A DNA stretch of 64,000 nucleotides. Source: Takakia lepidozioides. Lineage: Eukaryota; Streptophyta; Takakiopsida; Takakiales; Takakiaceae. The position numbers were made by a program, and so were the translations under genes. The notes under the pieces are model-generated. The model saw nothing but the letters and a program-made list of their open reading frames with translations. It had not been told where the DNA came from and did no database searches. Every line of letters begins with the position of its first letter. The stretch's first letter is position 1. Location of the stretch: positions 19,780,001-19,844,000 of the forward strand of contig CM060731.1 in the NCBI GenBank assembly GCA_030704615.1, read 5' to 3'. This document shows, piece after piece, positions 12,430 through 22,658 of this stretch.

Positions 12430-12662
12430 GGTCCCATGAAAACTTCCACCATGAAAATTGGGGTAGTATTTGGAGCTTGATCTGGGACAAGAGAAAACCT
12501 GCAAAAATTAGTGCATTCTTGTGGCAGATTGCAAATAGAGTGCTCAAGGTAGGCCAGTTCCTCAAATTTCCGGAGGCACTACTTTGCTCCTACCGCAACT
12601 TGGGATCTATCAAGTGTGATGAAATTTGTATCATAGACTCAGCCTTGGACTCTTCGCAATAA
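12430..12662 (+). pseudogene. LINE reverse transcriptase C-terminal (zf-RVT-like) fragment
   Basis: Translation gives W-(x)n-IWDKRKPAKISAFLWQIANR and then VGQFLKFPE, the usual plant zf-RVT arrangement (tryptophans, K-x-FLW, then a turn before the Cys pair) found at the C-terminus of L1-type LINE ORF2. The zinc ligands are mostly gone and the frame stops at 12662. No RT core (YxDD) or poly(A) tail is recognised nearby. A second, better zf-RVT lies at 14.09-14.6 kb in the same orientation. They may be two insertions or parts of one interrupted element. Confidence 0.5.
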
Positions 12663-14080
12663 CACATGGTAGACAAGTTTTGAAGGCCTAATTAAACTGT
12701 AAAGCAGTCGAGGCTACAAAGAACTCCACTAATGCATAGGTAATGGCATGACATAGGACCAAAGTATGATACGACATATGTTTTACAATTCATTACGCAA
12801 TAGATGTCATCAAGGGCAACCAAATTGGTTGCAGTCCCACCCACCAATGTCGAGATTTGCAATGTTAATGTAACCTTACTACAATCCGGTTATGTTGATT
12901 TTGGAGGCTCTTTAGATCTTTTCATTTTGGTATAAAGGGAGAGAGCCCAAATTTGTTAATTAACGAGAAGCAGGAAAAAAATAAGCTTGCGGGGTACCAT
13001 GAAGGCTGAAAGAGGAGACATTGAGTCGGGTAACCAAAAGTACAAATGAAGTAAGGGAAAAGAGAAGCCAAGAAGCATTCCTAAAAACTACCCCTCTTGT
13101 GCTTAACCCCTAAGCACCGAGTGGGTAAGTTTGACTTTTTTGGAAAAAAACTGACCCCTGACCAGAAAAATCAGAATAACTCCCTGAAAAAAAAAAATCT
13201 GCAAAATTTGACCGCACAAAAGCTGCCTACCTACCTCTTGCAGGGCTCTGTAAATTTCCAAGGCAATCAGGAACCATGCTAGGAAAGTGGAGCAGTACTC
13301 TCCACTAGGAAAGAAGTTTCGAATGATTTTTAACGACTTCCATGTCAAGCTACAAAATTGGTTGATCCTCCTCTAGTCGTGTGGCTACTTCACTCCACAC
13401 TTCCAATGGCATGTTAGGAGAAGAGTTTGAAAAATGCAGGGCATTGCCTAAAATAAAACCATTGTATCGATGTTAGACCATAATTTTCTTCTATTGTCTC
13501 TGACAGAACGATTGCCTCAGAATGATCTCCCCCCACACGGCCCTTCTGGAATTGTGGAGACAAAGGGCCTCATGATTGTGGAAAAAACTTGAAAGGAATG
13601 TACGAATTTGAGGGTAGGTAGGAGAGAGCAATGAAGAAGAACGGCGAGAGCGTGGAATAGACAACATAGACAACACATGAGGATAGCTCAATCCCCTCAC
13701 CGCGGATATCGAGCTTCACGTCTCTCACCTTGACTAGTCCCAACTCATTGCCAAACAAGAGGCTTTTACTTACGCTAACTCTCGAATTGAAAAACAAAAA
13801 AGGGGAAAAACAACCTTGAAAAATGTCGGTTCAGTCTAATGTTGCACTTCGATAGAACAATAAACATTACTCTGGGAGCTTTACTTGGTTCCTTTCTGCC
13901 CCCTTAAGAATGCTTCAGTTCGACCCAGTAGAGTGGATTTAAATGAACAAGAAACATGATCACTTCTTCTCTTAATACTCGGTCGAGCTTGGTTACAATT
14001 TACTCCCACTAGTGCGACTTCTTGACCGGAAATGGACTAACCAAGTGGGCTCATCTCCCTGGTCTTCATTCCTCCTAGAA
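12663..14080. other. No gene recognised
   Basis: AT-moderate sequence without a supported reading frame. An A-rich stretch at about 13140-13200 is the only notable feature. Confidence 0.4.
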
Positions 14081-14592
14081 ATCTATTTGGTCTGATATCT
14101 GGAAGAAACTGCTAAAAACTCAACATTTCTCTGGAAGCTTACGAACAGGATACTTCCGGTAGGGGCACTCTTTTATGATAATCCCTTTCAATGCTCTACT
14201 TGTCATTTGGACATGATAAAATCCATAGAACATTGTTTCGTTCTGTGCCCCTTTGCCTCTTCCATTAGGTGTTATGCAAGTCTTTCTACTGATCTAACTA
14301 GAACACCAATCTTATCTTCTCTACCTCTACGTTGCTTCTCAATGTCAATCTTGGTGTCATTTCATGTTCCTGCCCTGTTTGGGGATCTCTTAGAGGAATT
14401 ATTCTCTGGTACACATGGAAAATGAGATGTTCGGTGATTTTCGAAATCTCTAGGCCCTGTCTGCAGAAGGTGCTTTCCCGGGTTCACTTAGACCTTATGT
14501 CTGAAGCTCGTAAATCCTGGTGTACTGTGTTCTCTATGGCTATTCGCAACTGCAGTGAAAAGAAGGCGAACTCAGTTACTCTCAAACTTTGA
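14081..14592 (+). pseudogene. Second LINE zf-RVT fragment
   Basis: Plus-strand translation shows STFLWKLTNRILPVG, then CSTCHLD, SIEHCFVLCPF and ILWYTWKMRCSVIFE. This is the C-x2-C ... H-x-F-x2-C order of the zf-RVT region followed by the typical W-x2-W-K-x-R motif at the end of plant L1 ORF2 proteins. The N-terminal part reads through a stop and a frame change near 14090-14150. Only the C-terminal tail of the element is present. Confidence 0.6.
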
Positions 14593-15297
14593 CAGCTCCT
14601 GGGGGGAATGACGGATCTGGTGACTGCACCGTCGCAGCATTCGCAAAGGCAAAGCAAAAGCAAAAGCTTAGCTCTACTTCGAACCCCCAAAATGGAAAAG
14701 ATGCAGCCTCTAGTAGGTCTATCTTACTCTTTTACTCTCAATTTCCCTAATAGTTCTGCCTTATGCTCCTACTCTCAGTTTCCTTTCTAGATCCCCTAAT
14801 CTTTGATTTACTAGTACTAACTCTTTCAACCCTCTTTCATCGTTTCTTGACCTTGAGCTTGGAGCAGTGTTTTGTTTATCTACCTTCCTGGCCCAATGTA
14901 AGGTTATTTTTTCCTTACCCTTCAATAAACTGGGGGATCATCCACTTCCCAACCAAAAAAAAAAATCTTATAATTTTTAACTTTATTAGATATGTTACAT
15001 TTGAAAATAAAGTGAATTGTCAAGGCAACCTCTAGCCTAATTGCCTCACTATGTACCCCCAATTCATTTGGGGAGTTTGGGAAGGTTGGAAAAGCAGACA
15101 TGATGGGAACAACGGGAGGCTTGGAGAGGGGGGGAAGTGGGTCAACGAGACGTAGACACATGTGTTGTTAGGTGGTTGGAGTGGCCAATGGGCTCGCAGG
15201 TAGGACTGCATGCAATGTTTTTTTTTAAATGATTGCATGGGATGAAGCATAAGTGGCATAGAGAGGCGGTGGGCCCAAGACTAAGTGCGCAAAAGAG
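14593..15297. other. No gene recognised
   Basis: Pyrimidine-rich on the plus strand, with an A-run at about 14956-14966 that could be the tail of the LINE fragment. No coding support. Confidence 0.35.
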
Positions 15298-15500
15298 ATG
15301 AGAGCGGAGGAGCGGGAGGAGCAAAGAGGAGAGATACACAATAGCAACAGTGGGCCCAACGTAATCAGTAAAAGCCTGGGAGCGGAAGGCCATAGAGGCG
15401 AGATACAGTGTAGCAACGGTGGGGCCAATGTAGTTAGCAGAAGGGCGGGGGCGGGAGGCCATAGAGGCGAGGTATCGCTGAACCAAGCGACTGGGTACCG
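15298..15500. repeat. 69-bp tandem repeat, about 2.5 copies
   Basis: The phrase gagatac (or gaggtatc) recurs at 15331, 15400 and 15469, a period of 69 bp. Each unit also contains agcaacrgtggg and ggccatagaggcgag. The frame stays open through the repeat on both strands because 69 is divisible by 3. Confidence 0.75.
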
Positions 15501-15761
15501 ATTGGGTAGCAATCATGGTAAGAAAGGGTCATACAGAAGGTGTCGACGCAGATCCTGTAAAAATTGAGTCTATGAAAACGTTGGCTAAAGATAAAGCCAT
15601 TGCAAGTAGACGCTTAGGCAAAAAATAACTTGAAGTAAGCGTCACTATGGCGGTAGCAGGAGCAGACATCGATACAGGTTGTCTCTCGAAAATGGAACGT
15701 TTTCCACGAACACAATGTGTGTCAGGTGTTTGTGCACTGGAGAGAGGTGTGACTTTGTTTC

Positions 15762-16088
15762 ATGCCTATTTACAAACTTGTATGTAAAGTTTACGTATCG
15801 AGTTTGATCATGCTGAACAAACAAATTAAAAATGCTTTAGGTTGGGACAATCCAAAATCTGCACTAGCCAGACATCATGTGCATTGCAAGCTATTACAAG
15901 GCAAAGGCCTCCACACATATGTTGGCATGATCGGCTACTGTCTGAAAGACATCGACGAACCAAATTTCTACTTCGTCTACGTGAATGTTATCGATGAGGA
16001 GATGCAAGATGGAATGGATCAGGATACAAAGTTTGGTGTCTGCTTCGGAAAAACAAAGGTTTGTCTCTCACACCAAAATGTTTTGTAG
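15762..16088 (+). pseudogene. Possible Rep/HUH-endonuclease-like fragment (YxxK-type motif)
   Basis: A 108-residue plus-strand frame contains HHVHCKLLQGKGLHTY followed by GYCLKD. GYCLKD fits the YxxK motif III of HUH-type rolling-circle replication proteins and HVH resembles an HUH motif. However, the 18-residue gap between them is shorter than usual, so the HVH may not be the metal site. The C-terminal part (NVIDEEMQDGMDQDTKFG) is acidic. Related domains occur in eukaryotic rolling-circle elements and in proteins of algae and oomycetes, from memory and not searched. It has no clear start or partner exons and abuts the terminal repeat of the gypsy element. Confidence 0.3.
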
Positions 16089-16294
16089 AGAGCACGCATG
16101 TGATGCAGATACAAAATGAAAGGGCAATTGAATTCAACGTTGCCGCGTGTTCTCCTCCATATGATGAAGTCTGGTCAGTATTTCCCTTCTGCCAATTGGA
16201 TTGTACCGGTTAAAAACAGCGTGTCGTGCGCATACATATCGCTACACAACTACATCGTTGTCTAAAACCACACAACACATGTGCACACCACACA

Positions 16295-16413
16295 CTAGTA
16301 TACCACTAGTCCACCACTAGTCCAGCCACTAGTTCAACCACTAGGCTACAACTAGTCAGTCACTAGGCTGCCACTATGCTGCCCACTATGGCAGTCACTA
16401 GTCCACACAATTG
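16295..16413 (-). repeat. Start of the 3' LTR with CCACTAGT-type microrepeats
   Basis: After the purine tract the minus strand begins TGTGGACTAGTGACTG and then holds about ten imperfect copies of an ACTAGT-containing octamer or nonamer. The LTR must extend further left, but without a second LTR its end cannot be fixed. Confidence 0.5.
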
Positions 16414-16669
16414 CCCCCCTAGCTGGTGCTTAGGTCCCTCTAAGTCCAGGTAGCCACAAGATGTGATAGTGACCATAGCCTCACTAAGTCCTCCACCACT
16501 ATCCCTACTACACTCAAACTCAATAGATCAAGAGGCCGGGTGCAAGAGTTGCCCCATCGTTAGTCGCCGTCTTGCAACCTGTGAACTTGAGCTTGGGATC
16601 TCATGTATTGACTCCTATGAGCTTGGCCTCCCATGTCTTGTTAGCTGCCTCCAGTCATGTCCACTGCCA

Positions 16670-18295
16670 CTATCCCAAGCAGTGTGGACACAACCAATCT
16701 CCGTCAGGAACCTTCTCAAGAGGTGGTGTCAAGCATCCCATATGCCAACCCCTTGAACATCGATCACACACCAGCATGGTGGCTGCCTCTTTGGCAGACC
16801 CACAGAACATGCACCTCAAACCTGCAGGTACCACTGCCAAGTTTGGGTCAACTCTGCCATCGACATTGGGAAGCGGACATGGCGCACAATTACGCACATG
16901 GTCTTTCCAAGTCATGCCATCCCGACCCTCCAAGATCAGGACTCCTGAGGGCAACACCTCTTGAACCCTCAGAATAACACGCCCTATAGTAACATCCAGA
17001 GTCGTAGGAGCAGTCTGCTGCAAATAAACATAGTCACCAGGGCTAAACCTCCGAACCCCAGGACGATATCCTCCATCACGTATAGTGGCATACCTCAACG
17101 TATCACGGTGCTGTGCAATGGCAAGGTTCTCAAAAGCCATGGGCATGACTTTCTTGAACAACTCTGCACGCTGATCACATGCACGTACCCAGACGTCCGG
17201 ATCGTCAAGGTTAAGGACTTGAGCAGTGTCCCTACGAATGGCTGCAGGCAAATCCGGCTCTCGGCCAAAGAGAAGGAAATATGGTGAGAAGGAGGCAAGT
17301 GATGCTTGTTTGCTGAACCTGTAGCCCATGGCTAACCAAGGAACCTGAAGATCCCAATATCCTAGGTGTCCCTTCTGCAAGCCATACTTGCGCAAACCCC
17401 TCTTCACCGTCTGAACAACTCTCTGTGCCAAGCCATCGGCCTCAGGATGATGATCGCGAGAAGTGGTGCGGTGGTCTATCAAGGCTTTATCACACAAAGC
17501 CTGAAACTCCCCCAAGAACTCTCTCCCTTGGTCCGTGAGTACCTCAGCTGGAGCACCAAATTGGCTAAGCACACGATCCAAGAATGCATACGCAGCCCCC
17601 TCACTAGCTTTGTCAGGTAATGGAACCAACTCAATCCACTTGGAGAAGTGTTCCACCATCACCAACACATATCTGTGGTGGCGCATAGTCAGTGGCAACG
17701 GTCTTGCGAAGTCAAGACTCCACCTGTAGCCCAATCCCATGATTGATAAAGGATGCAACTGTGGTGTAGGGGCGTTGAATGAAGCACGCACCCTGTCACA
17801 CACCATGCACCTAGCCACAAACTGTTGCACCTCTGTATGCATACCACGCCACCAATACTGCCCCTGCAGTAAACTGTGAGTGCGTCGCACTCCAAAATGC
17901 CCCAACTCCTCATGGGCATGCCGCACTAACCGTGCACGCTGTGTGGGGTGAGGCACAATCCTCACCCGACCATCCTCCCACACTTGAAGTAGGTGTATCC
18001 TCTCCCACTTGAACCTCTTGGCTCGTTGTAGGATCCGATCCCTCTCCCTGGCAGTCACAGTGGCTGCCGTGTCTCTCGTGCAGAGGTAGTCCAACACAGC
18101 CGAATCCTCATGTATATCTCTGGCACCACCTGGCTCATCACTAGCCTCAGGGTCCTCAGACACTCCGTCTACAGTCATCCCTGTAGTAGGTCCAACCTGA
18201 CCTCCCGATGCCAAGATACACAAAAAATACAGATGCGTGCCATCCCGACACCATCTCCTCGTCCGTCTCACCATGCCACCGAGCTCCAGTGTCAT
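16670..18295 (-). pseudogene. Integrase of the DNMT-bearing gypsy element
   Basis: The 541-residue frame starts inside the RNase H-integrase linker; the frame change from RT lies near 18215. The HHCC zinc site is visible (H128/H133 region, C163, C166). The catalytic core shows SLDF (D195) and LTDQGREF (D255). The third acidic residue is replaced: the usual ERV position reads AQRVV, Gln at residue 291. A GDYVYL-type C-terminal domain follows (residues 419-425), then a short linker and the PHD finger. The integrase would join element DNA to the host chromosome; the Glu-to-Gln change should abolish this. The upstream linker has no reliable start codon because this is part of a polyprotein. Confidence 0.8.
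16679..16813 (-). other. PHD finger at the C-terminus of the integrase frame
   Basis: Residues 495-539 of the integrase frame show a complete C4-H-C3 pattern: CMFC, then CDRC, GWH, C, and CPHC, with the tryptophan two residues before the last Cys pair (DWLCPHC) typical of PHD fingers. PHD fingers commonly read histone H3 tails (K4 methylation state). Its place after the integrase is where chromoviruses carry a chromodomain, so a role in integration-site choice is a reasonable inference. All eight ligands are retained even though the rest of the element is decayed. Confidence 0.85.
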
Positions 18296-19808
18296 CCTGT
18301 TGGCTCGTGCATGGATTGCAACTCAATCCATCCGCATCCCGATTGACCAAACCCGGTCGATGCACAACCTGAAAGTCATACTCCTGGAGTATGAGTGCCC
18401 ACCGTGCAAGCTTCCCCGTAAGCTTGTTTGACTCCATCAACCACTTGAGTGGTTGGTGATCCGTGACAAGGGTGAAAAGATTGTCGTATAGATAGCACCT
18501 GAAGTGTGCCACGGCCCACACTGCAGCTAAGCACTCTCCCTCATATGAGCTGTACTTAGCCTCTGCAGCGTTGTTCGAGCGGCTAGCATAAGCCACTACG
18601 AACTCTCTTCCCTCATCATCCACCTGTGTGAGCACCGCTCCAAGCCCCAGCATGCTCCAATCCGTATGCAGTTGAAAGGGACGCCCCCTGATAGGTCGTT
18701 TCAGGATAGGCGCTGAGGTCAACCTCACCTTGAGCTCTTGAAAAGCTCGTTCCTGCTCATCTTCCCACTGCCACTCCTGGTCCACCTTGGTCAGCTTGGT
18801 TAAAACCTTTGCAATGGTACTAAATCCCTTGACAAACCGTCTATAATAGTTTGCCAACCCCATGAAAGCTCGAACTCGGCTCACATCCGTGGGGCGTGGA
18901 ATTTGTGCAATGGCCTCTACCTTAGTCTGCTGTACCCCCAATCCTCCAGGATATATCATGTGACCCAGATACTCAATCTGGTTGTGGAAAAACTTGCACT
19001 TCCCCGGATGCAACTTCAATCCGTGCGCTCTCAAGCGCTCCAATACCACCTGAAGGTGTCTCTCATGCTCCTCCATCGTAACACTAAAGATGATGATGTT
19101 ATCTATGTAGCACCGAGCAAAGTCCACCCCTGCTAGAATCCTATCCATGACTCTCTGAAACTCTGCAGGAGCATTCTTAAGCCCAAATGGTAAGAACCGC
19201 CACTGATATAGGCAATCCTTGCCGTGCTCATTGATCCCCCATAATGCCGTCTTCTGCTTGTCCGCCTCCTTGATTGGCAACTGGTGATATCCGGATCGTA
19301 AATCCAAAGTGCTAAAGGCCTTAGCATGCCCGATGGCATCAAAGATCTCCTCTGGTGTTGGCATGGCAAACTTATCGGACTTGGTCTGACGATTTACAGG
19401 CCGGTAATCACCACACATACGTCTCTCCGTCCAATTGCCATAGACATCCTTCTTGGCTGGCATCACTGTGGCTGAAGCATACTCTCCACCAGAGAGCTCC
19501 ACCAAACCTGCCTCCCAGAGATCTTGAGTCCTCATCTGAATCAAAGACCTCTCCATGTCACTGTATCTATAGGGTCTCCGAAAGATTGGCGTGTCAGTGG
19601 CCAACTCAATACGGATCTCTTGACCCTTCAGTGCTCCCAAGTCCTTCAAACTGAAGGCAAAACAATTCTTGTAAGCCCTCAGGAACCGCCGTATACGTTG
19701 TCTCTCTCCTCTGGTGACAATGGGTCCAATGTCAGGCTCCCAATTGTCCTCCGTAACTGCAACCTTAAGTCCAGCGGGCTTAGAGGTAGAGGACGCGTCC
19801 AGTGGTTG
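18156..19808 (-). pseudogene. Reverse transcriptase and RNase H of the DNMT-bearing gypsy element
   Basis: Begins just after a TAG (19811-19809) that separates it from the methyltransferase in the same frame. RT blocks are recognisable: [38 protein letters not shown], and the catalytic block CYIDN where YIDD is expected (Asn codon at 19100-19098). RNase H follows with TDWSMLGLGAVL, YEGECLAAVWA and TDHQPLKWL, ending HRPGLVNRDADGLS. The sequence type is a plant Ty3/gypsy with a WGINEHG-like insertion. The Asp-to-Asn change in the metal-binding pair should inactivate polymerase. The frame is lost near 18215, before the integrase. Confidence 0.85.
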
Positions 19809-20102
19809 CTATGTTGCAACCTCTTGAGCAGTACTCCCTGCCTGCTCAGTCAATGATAAGGCCTCATCCTGCCCCATCATCTCATCCTTGAGGACCTCCT
19901 CAACCTGGGAAGAATCCCCAACCTCATCCATCACAGCCGCCTTGGCTGCCAACTCCCTCTGAACCTCCAGCACCTCCCACGTGTGCCATGGATGCATGCA
20001 CCCCGTGGTCGTCACATGCTCGCCCCCACTCACTGCCTGTACCGTCTCGGTAGGCAGAGAGACCATCGAGGGAAGTGTATTCCGCACTCTGCGTTGCTCA
20101 GC

Positions 20103-21059
20103 CAGAGCCAAGCTGATAATCCAGGTCAAGCAATTGAGATCCATTGCTTGCCCCAACACTTGACGACGTGATGCCTCAGAAAGAGACGACATCGCCGTGG
20201 TACCAGTGGTAAAACCCATTGCCCGCTCACGCTCGTCAGCATTAGGCTCCACTAACTGCTGCAATTGAGCATCCCACAAGAGGCCAGGTCCACTATCCCG
20301 GAAAGCATGCGATCCTGGGAAGCTGAGCAGTGTAGGTAATGTTGCTCGTGGTTGACCCACCTTGTTGACCACTGCCAAAGGCGAACGGTCATCGTGTCTC
20401 ACACGCGGAGACTGCCTCCCTGTGTCCAGACTGCTATCCACTGTGAGATGTGTTGGCCGCTGCACCCCATCAAATGCACGCTTGAGCAGTGCGGGTGGCA
20501 TCATGTTAGTCCACCATAGCCGTGGACGATGAGCCCGTGACCCCACTGTAGCGGCATCTAGCAACACTGCTGATCCAAGCCACGACCGGACTTGATGCAC
20601 ACTGGCCATCACCCTGGCCCGAGAATCGCCCATCAGTGGCACATTCTCCAAGATGTATGCTGGAGATACAGCTTGATGAAGCTGCAAGTGGCGCAAAACC
20701 CGCACCATCTCCCAAAATAGACCCGACCTCGAGTCTCGCAATCCATTGCCATGCCCGGCTGATGAATGCCCTTGGTAGGGCCAACCTGCCACTACCAGAT
20801 CAATGGAGCCAACCCGCTCCAAATCCTGCGCCCCCAGCAACAAAATGTCTGCTGGCAAGGCCTGCTGATATCCACGAATTGCAGACACCGACAACAACTT
20901 AGGGTACCGCTGCACCAACTGAGCAACATGGCGAAGTGAAACACGTCATGCAGTCTCATCCCTCTCCACATACATGTAACGCCAAACTCGTATACCTGCC
21001 TGTAACACAGTAGCCAATCCGGTGCTGATCCCGCCAAACAAGTCCAGAAGACAAATGCC
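20103..21059 (-). pseudogene. C5 cytosine DNA methyltransferase domain within gypsy pol
   Basis: Would transfer methyl groups from S-adenosylmethionine to cytosine. Motifs in order: I, LLDLFGGISTGLATVL (about 21050); II, YVERDE (about 20960); IV, DLVVAGWPYQGHSSAG (about 20790); VI, ILENVP (about 20650); VIII, GSRAHRPRLWW (about 20540); IX, ERERAMGF (about 20230); X, LGQAMDLNCLTWI (about 20150). The layout without a long target-recognition insert, plus HRPRLWW and MDLNCLTWI, resembles DNMT3/DRM-type enzymes more than MET1/CMT; this is judgement by eye. Two defects: an in-frame TGA (20948-20946), and Tyr (TAC, 20777-20775) in place of the PCQ catalytic cysteine. It sits between protease and RT in the same frame, so it was made as part of the polyprotein. 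A linker rich in Gln/Glu follows up to 19809. Confidence 0.88.
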
Positions 21060-21860
21060 TTCATCCGGATACTGCCACACAATAGGTGTGGTGTCCAATG
21101 GAGACAACTGAGGTGGTCCTGGTGCAATCCCCGCACTCTCCTCCTCTCTTGACGGTACAAAAGCCTCCACCGAGGCTTGTTGCACCCGTCTATCAGCATC
21201 CCGCTGCAAATCCTTGCTCGTGCCCCACAATAGAGTCTGAGCAACCATGGTAGGCAACTCCGCCATACCATACATGTCATCCTGCTCTCCCGGAGGTGGC
21301 ACATCCTCTGAATGAGCGTTGCCCTCAAGCAACTCTCTAGGCCAACTCACTGCCGCTGTGAATGCTGCTAGTGTCGACATCTTGCCTCGCTGGGCAACCG
21401 CAACTCCTCCTATGAACGTCACAGGGAGCTGCACACGCCGGCCCTCCCCTGACTGCCATGTAGGCCTATAGGAAGTTGACTCCTCCCAAAAATCTAGGGT
21501 GAAGCCCATGGGGTACAACACTGCCCCACCAACCAGGACATCGTATGAGACCGCGTCTGTCACAATGGCCTTGGCTCGCATCACTGAGCTATCTGTAGGG
21601 TGATCCGGCCGTAGTCTAATAGCCAACTCACGCCGTGTCATGCCCCGAGCCTGCTCCGATCCTCCCAGAGACGTCAATATCTGGAAAAGACAAGGCTCCA
21701 TATCCGCCTCCGTGAGGCCCAAGCTTGCAATAGCAGCTCTGCCCAGCATCAATGGCTGAGCTCCCGAGTCCAACAAGACCCGCAGTGGCCGGTACCTCTT
21801 GCTTGCCGGTCCACTCAAACAGAAAATGTCATCCTGGTTGTCTAATATGGAGCGTGGCAC
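21060..21860 (-). pseudogene. Aspartic protease region of the DNMT-bearing gypsy element
   Basis: Contains LRVLLDSGAQPLMLG near 21770, the D-S-G active site of retropepsins, then a flap-like segment and VSYDVLVGGAVLY near 21545, the usual second conserved block (D-(V/I)-(L/I)-(V/I)-G). The frame opens upstream with no ATG; it overlaps the end of the gag frame by about 19 bases of common coding and is in a different phase, so either a programmed shift or an indel connects them. A linker of about 90 residues leads into the methyltransferase without a stop. Confidence 0.75.
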
Positions 21861-22648
21861 ACAGATGTGGCCGCTCCTAGCAGCACACTAGCTGTCGTAG
21901 CCTTGGCAACACTAGGTAGTGGTGCTACCCGTGTAGCTCTCCCCAATGGCATAGTAACCTCCGCCTCGATAACAGTCGAGCGAGAACTAGGTGCCATGGA
22001 TGGCGTCGACACTGTCTCCGCCAATGTGAATGACTGAGGAAGCCTAGCCTGACGGCTTGCCTCCCCACGCTGTGGATCCAACTCCACCTCTGCACCTCGT
22101 GGCTCAGGAACTCGTGTTGCTCCTCGAGTCACGGCTGCAGCAGACTCCACCTGCACTAGTGGTAGTGCTGCTCCACACATGAATCACATGTCTCCCATAT
22201 CTCCTCCCTCAGGAGCAGGAGGTGGACCATCCGGCCTTAGAGCCGGTACCACCTGAGCTGTAGCCATGGTAGTGAGCCTCTGCTCTAGCTGCTGAAGCCG
22301 GTTGGCCATGCCTTGGTCAACCCCCTGACCTTGCTCAACCCCCTCCGCTTGCCCTTGGCCTGCACCTCGTGGTTGGCCACCTCGTCCTCTCTGGGCTGCT
22401 CCACCTCGCCCCCGGCCACCATTGTTCCCTTGGAACTGGCCTGGGTGCAACTCAGGATGCAAACCATAACACTGGGCCTCTACATGCCCGTGCTTGCCAC
22501 AATGCCCACACTGCAACTGTGCAGGCTGTGCATGTGCCGACCCTTTGCCTCCCTCTGGGCAATCCTTCTTGACATGGGGTCCTCCACATGTCCAGCACAC
22601 CACATCCGCCCGTTGTTGGCCAGCAAATGAAGGGAGAGACCCCTGCAT
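21842..22648 (-). pseudogene. Gag nucleocapsid part with two zinc knuckles
   Basis: Two CCHC knuckles: CWTCGGPHVKKDC (about 22600) and CGHCGKHGHVEAQC (about 22515), followed by a Gly/Arg/Gln-rich basic segment (RGRGGAAQRGRGGQPRG) as in nucleocapsids. An in-frame TGA at 22186-22184 interrupts it; sequence continues in the same frame to 21842. The capsid half is missing because the next element's LTR begins at 22659. Would bind the element RNA during particle assembly. Confidence 0.75.
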
Positions 22649-22658
22649 CTGAGGTCCT

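Larger units (their letters stand above)
16295..22658 (-). mobile_element. Ty3/gypsy element carrying a DNA methyltransferase and a PHD finger; 5' end missing
   Basis: Order on the minus strand: gag zinc knuckles, protease, cytosine methyltransferase, RT, RNase H, integrase, PHD finger, a purine tract (AGGGGGG near 16420), then a probable 3' LTR starting TGTGGACTAG at about 16413. The outer LTR end is not resolved. At 22658 the element is cut by the LTR of the next element, so capsid and 5' LTR are absent. Protease, methyltransferase and RT are in one frame apart from point stops. Defects: TGA at 22186-22184 and 20948-20946, TAG at 19811-19809, a shift near 18215, and three changed catalytic residues. 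Retrotransposon-borne methyltransferases have been reported in charophytes and dinoflagellates; the added PHD finger is what I do not recognise from that literature. Confidence 0.85.

Noticed and set aside
15298-15567. 89-residue repeat-containing frame as a gene
   Set aside because: Open because the tandem unit is 69 bp, a multiple of 3; no start context or homology.
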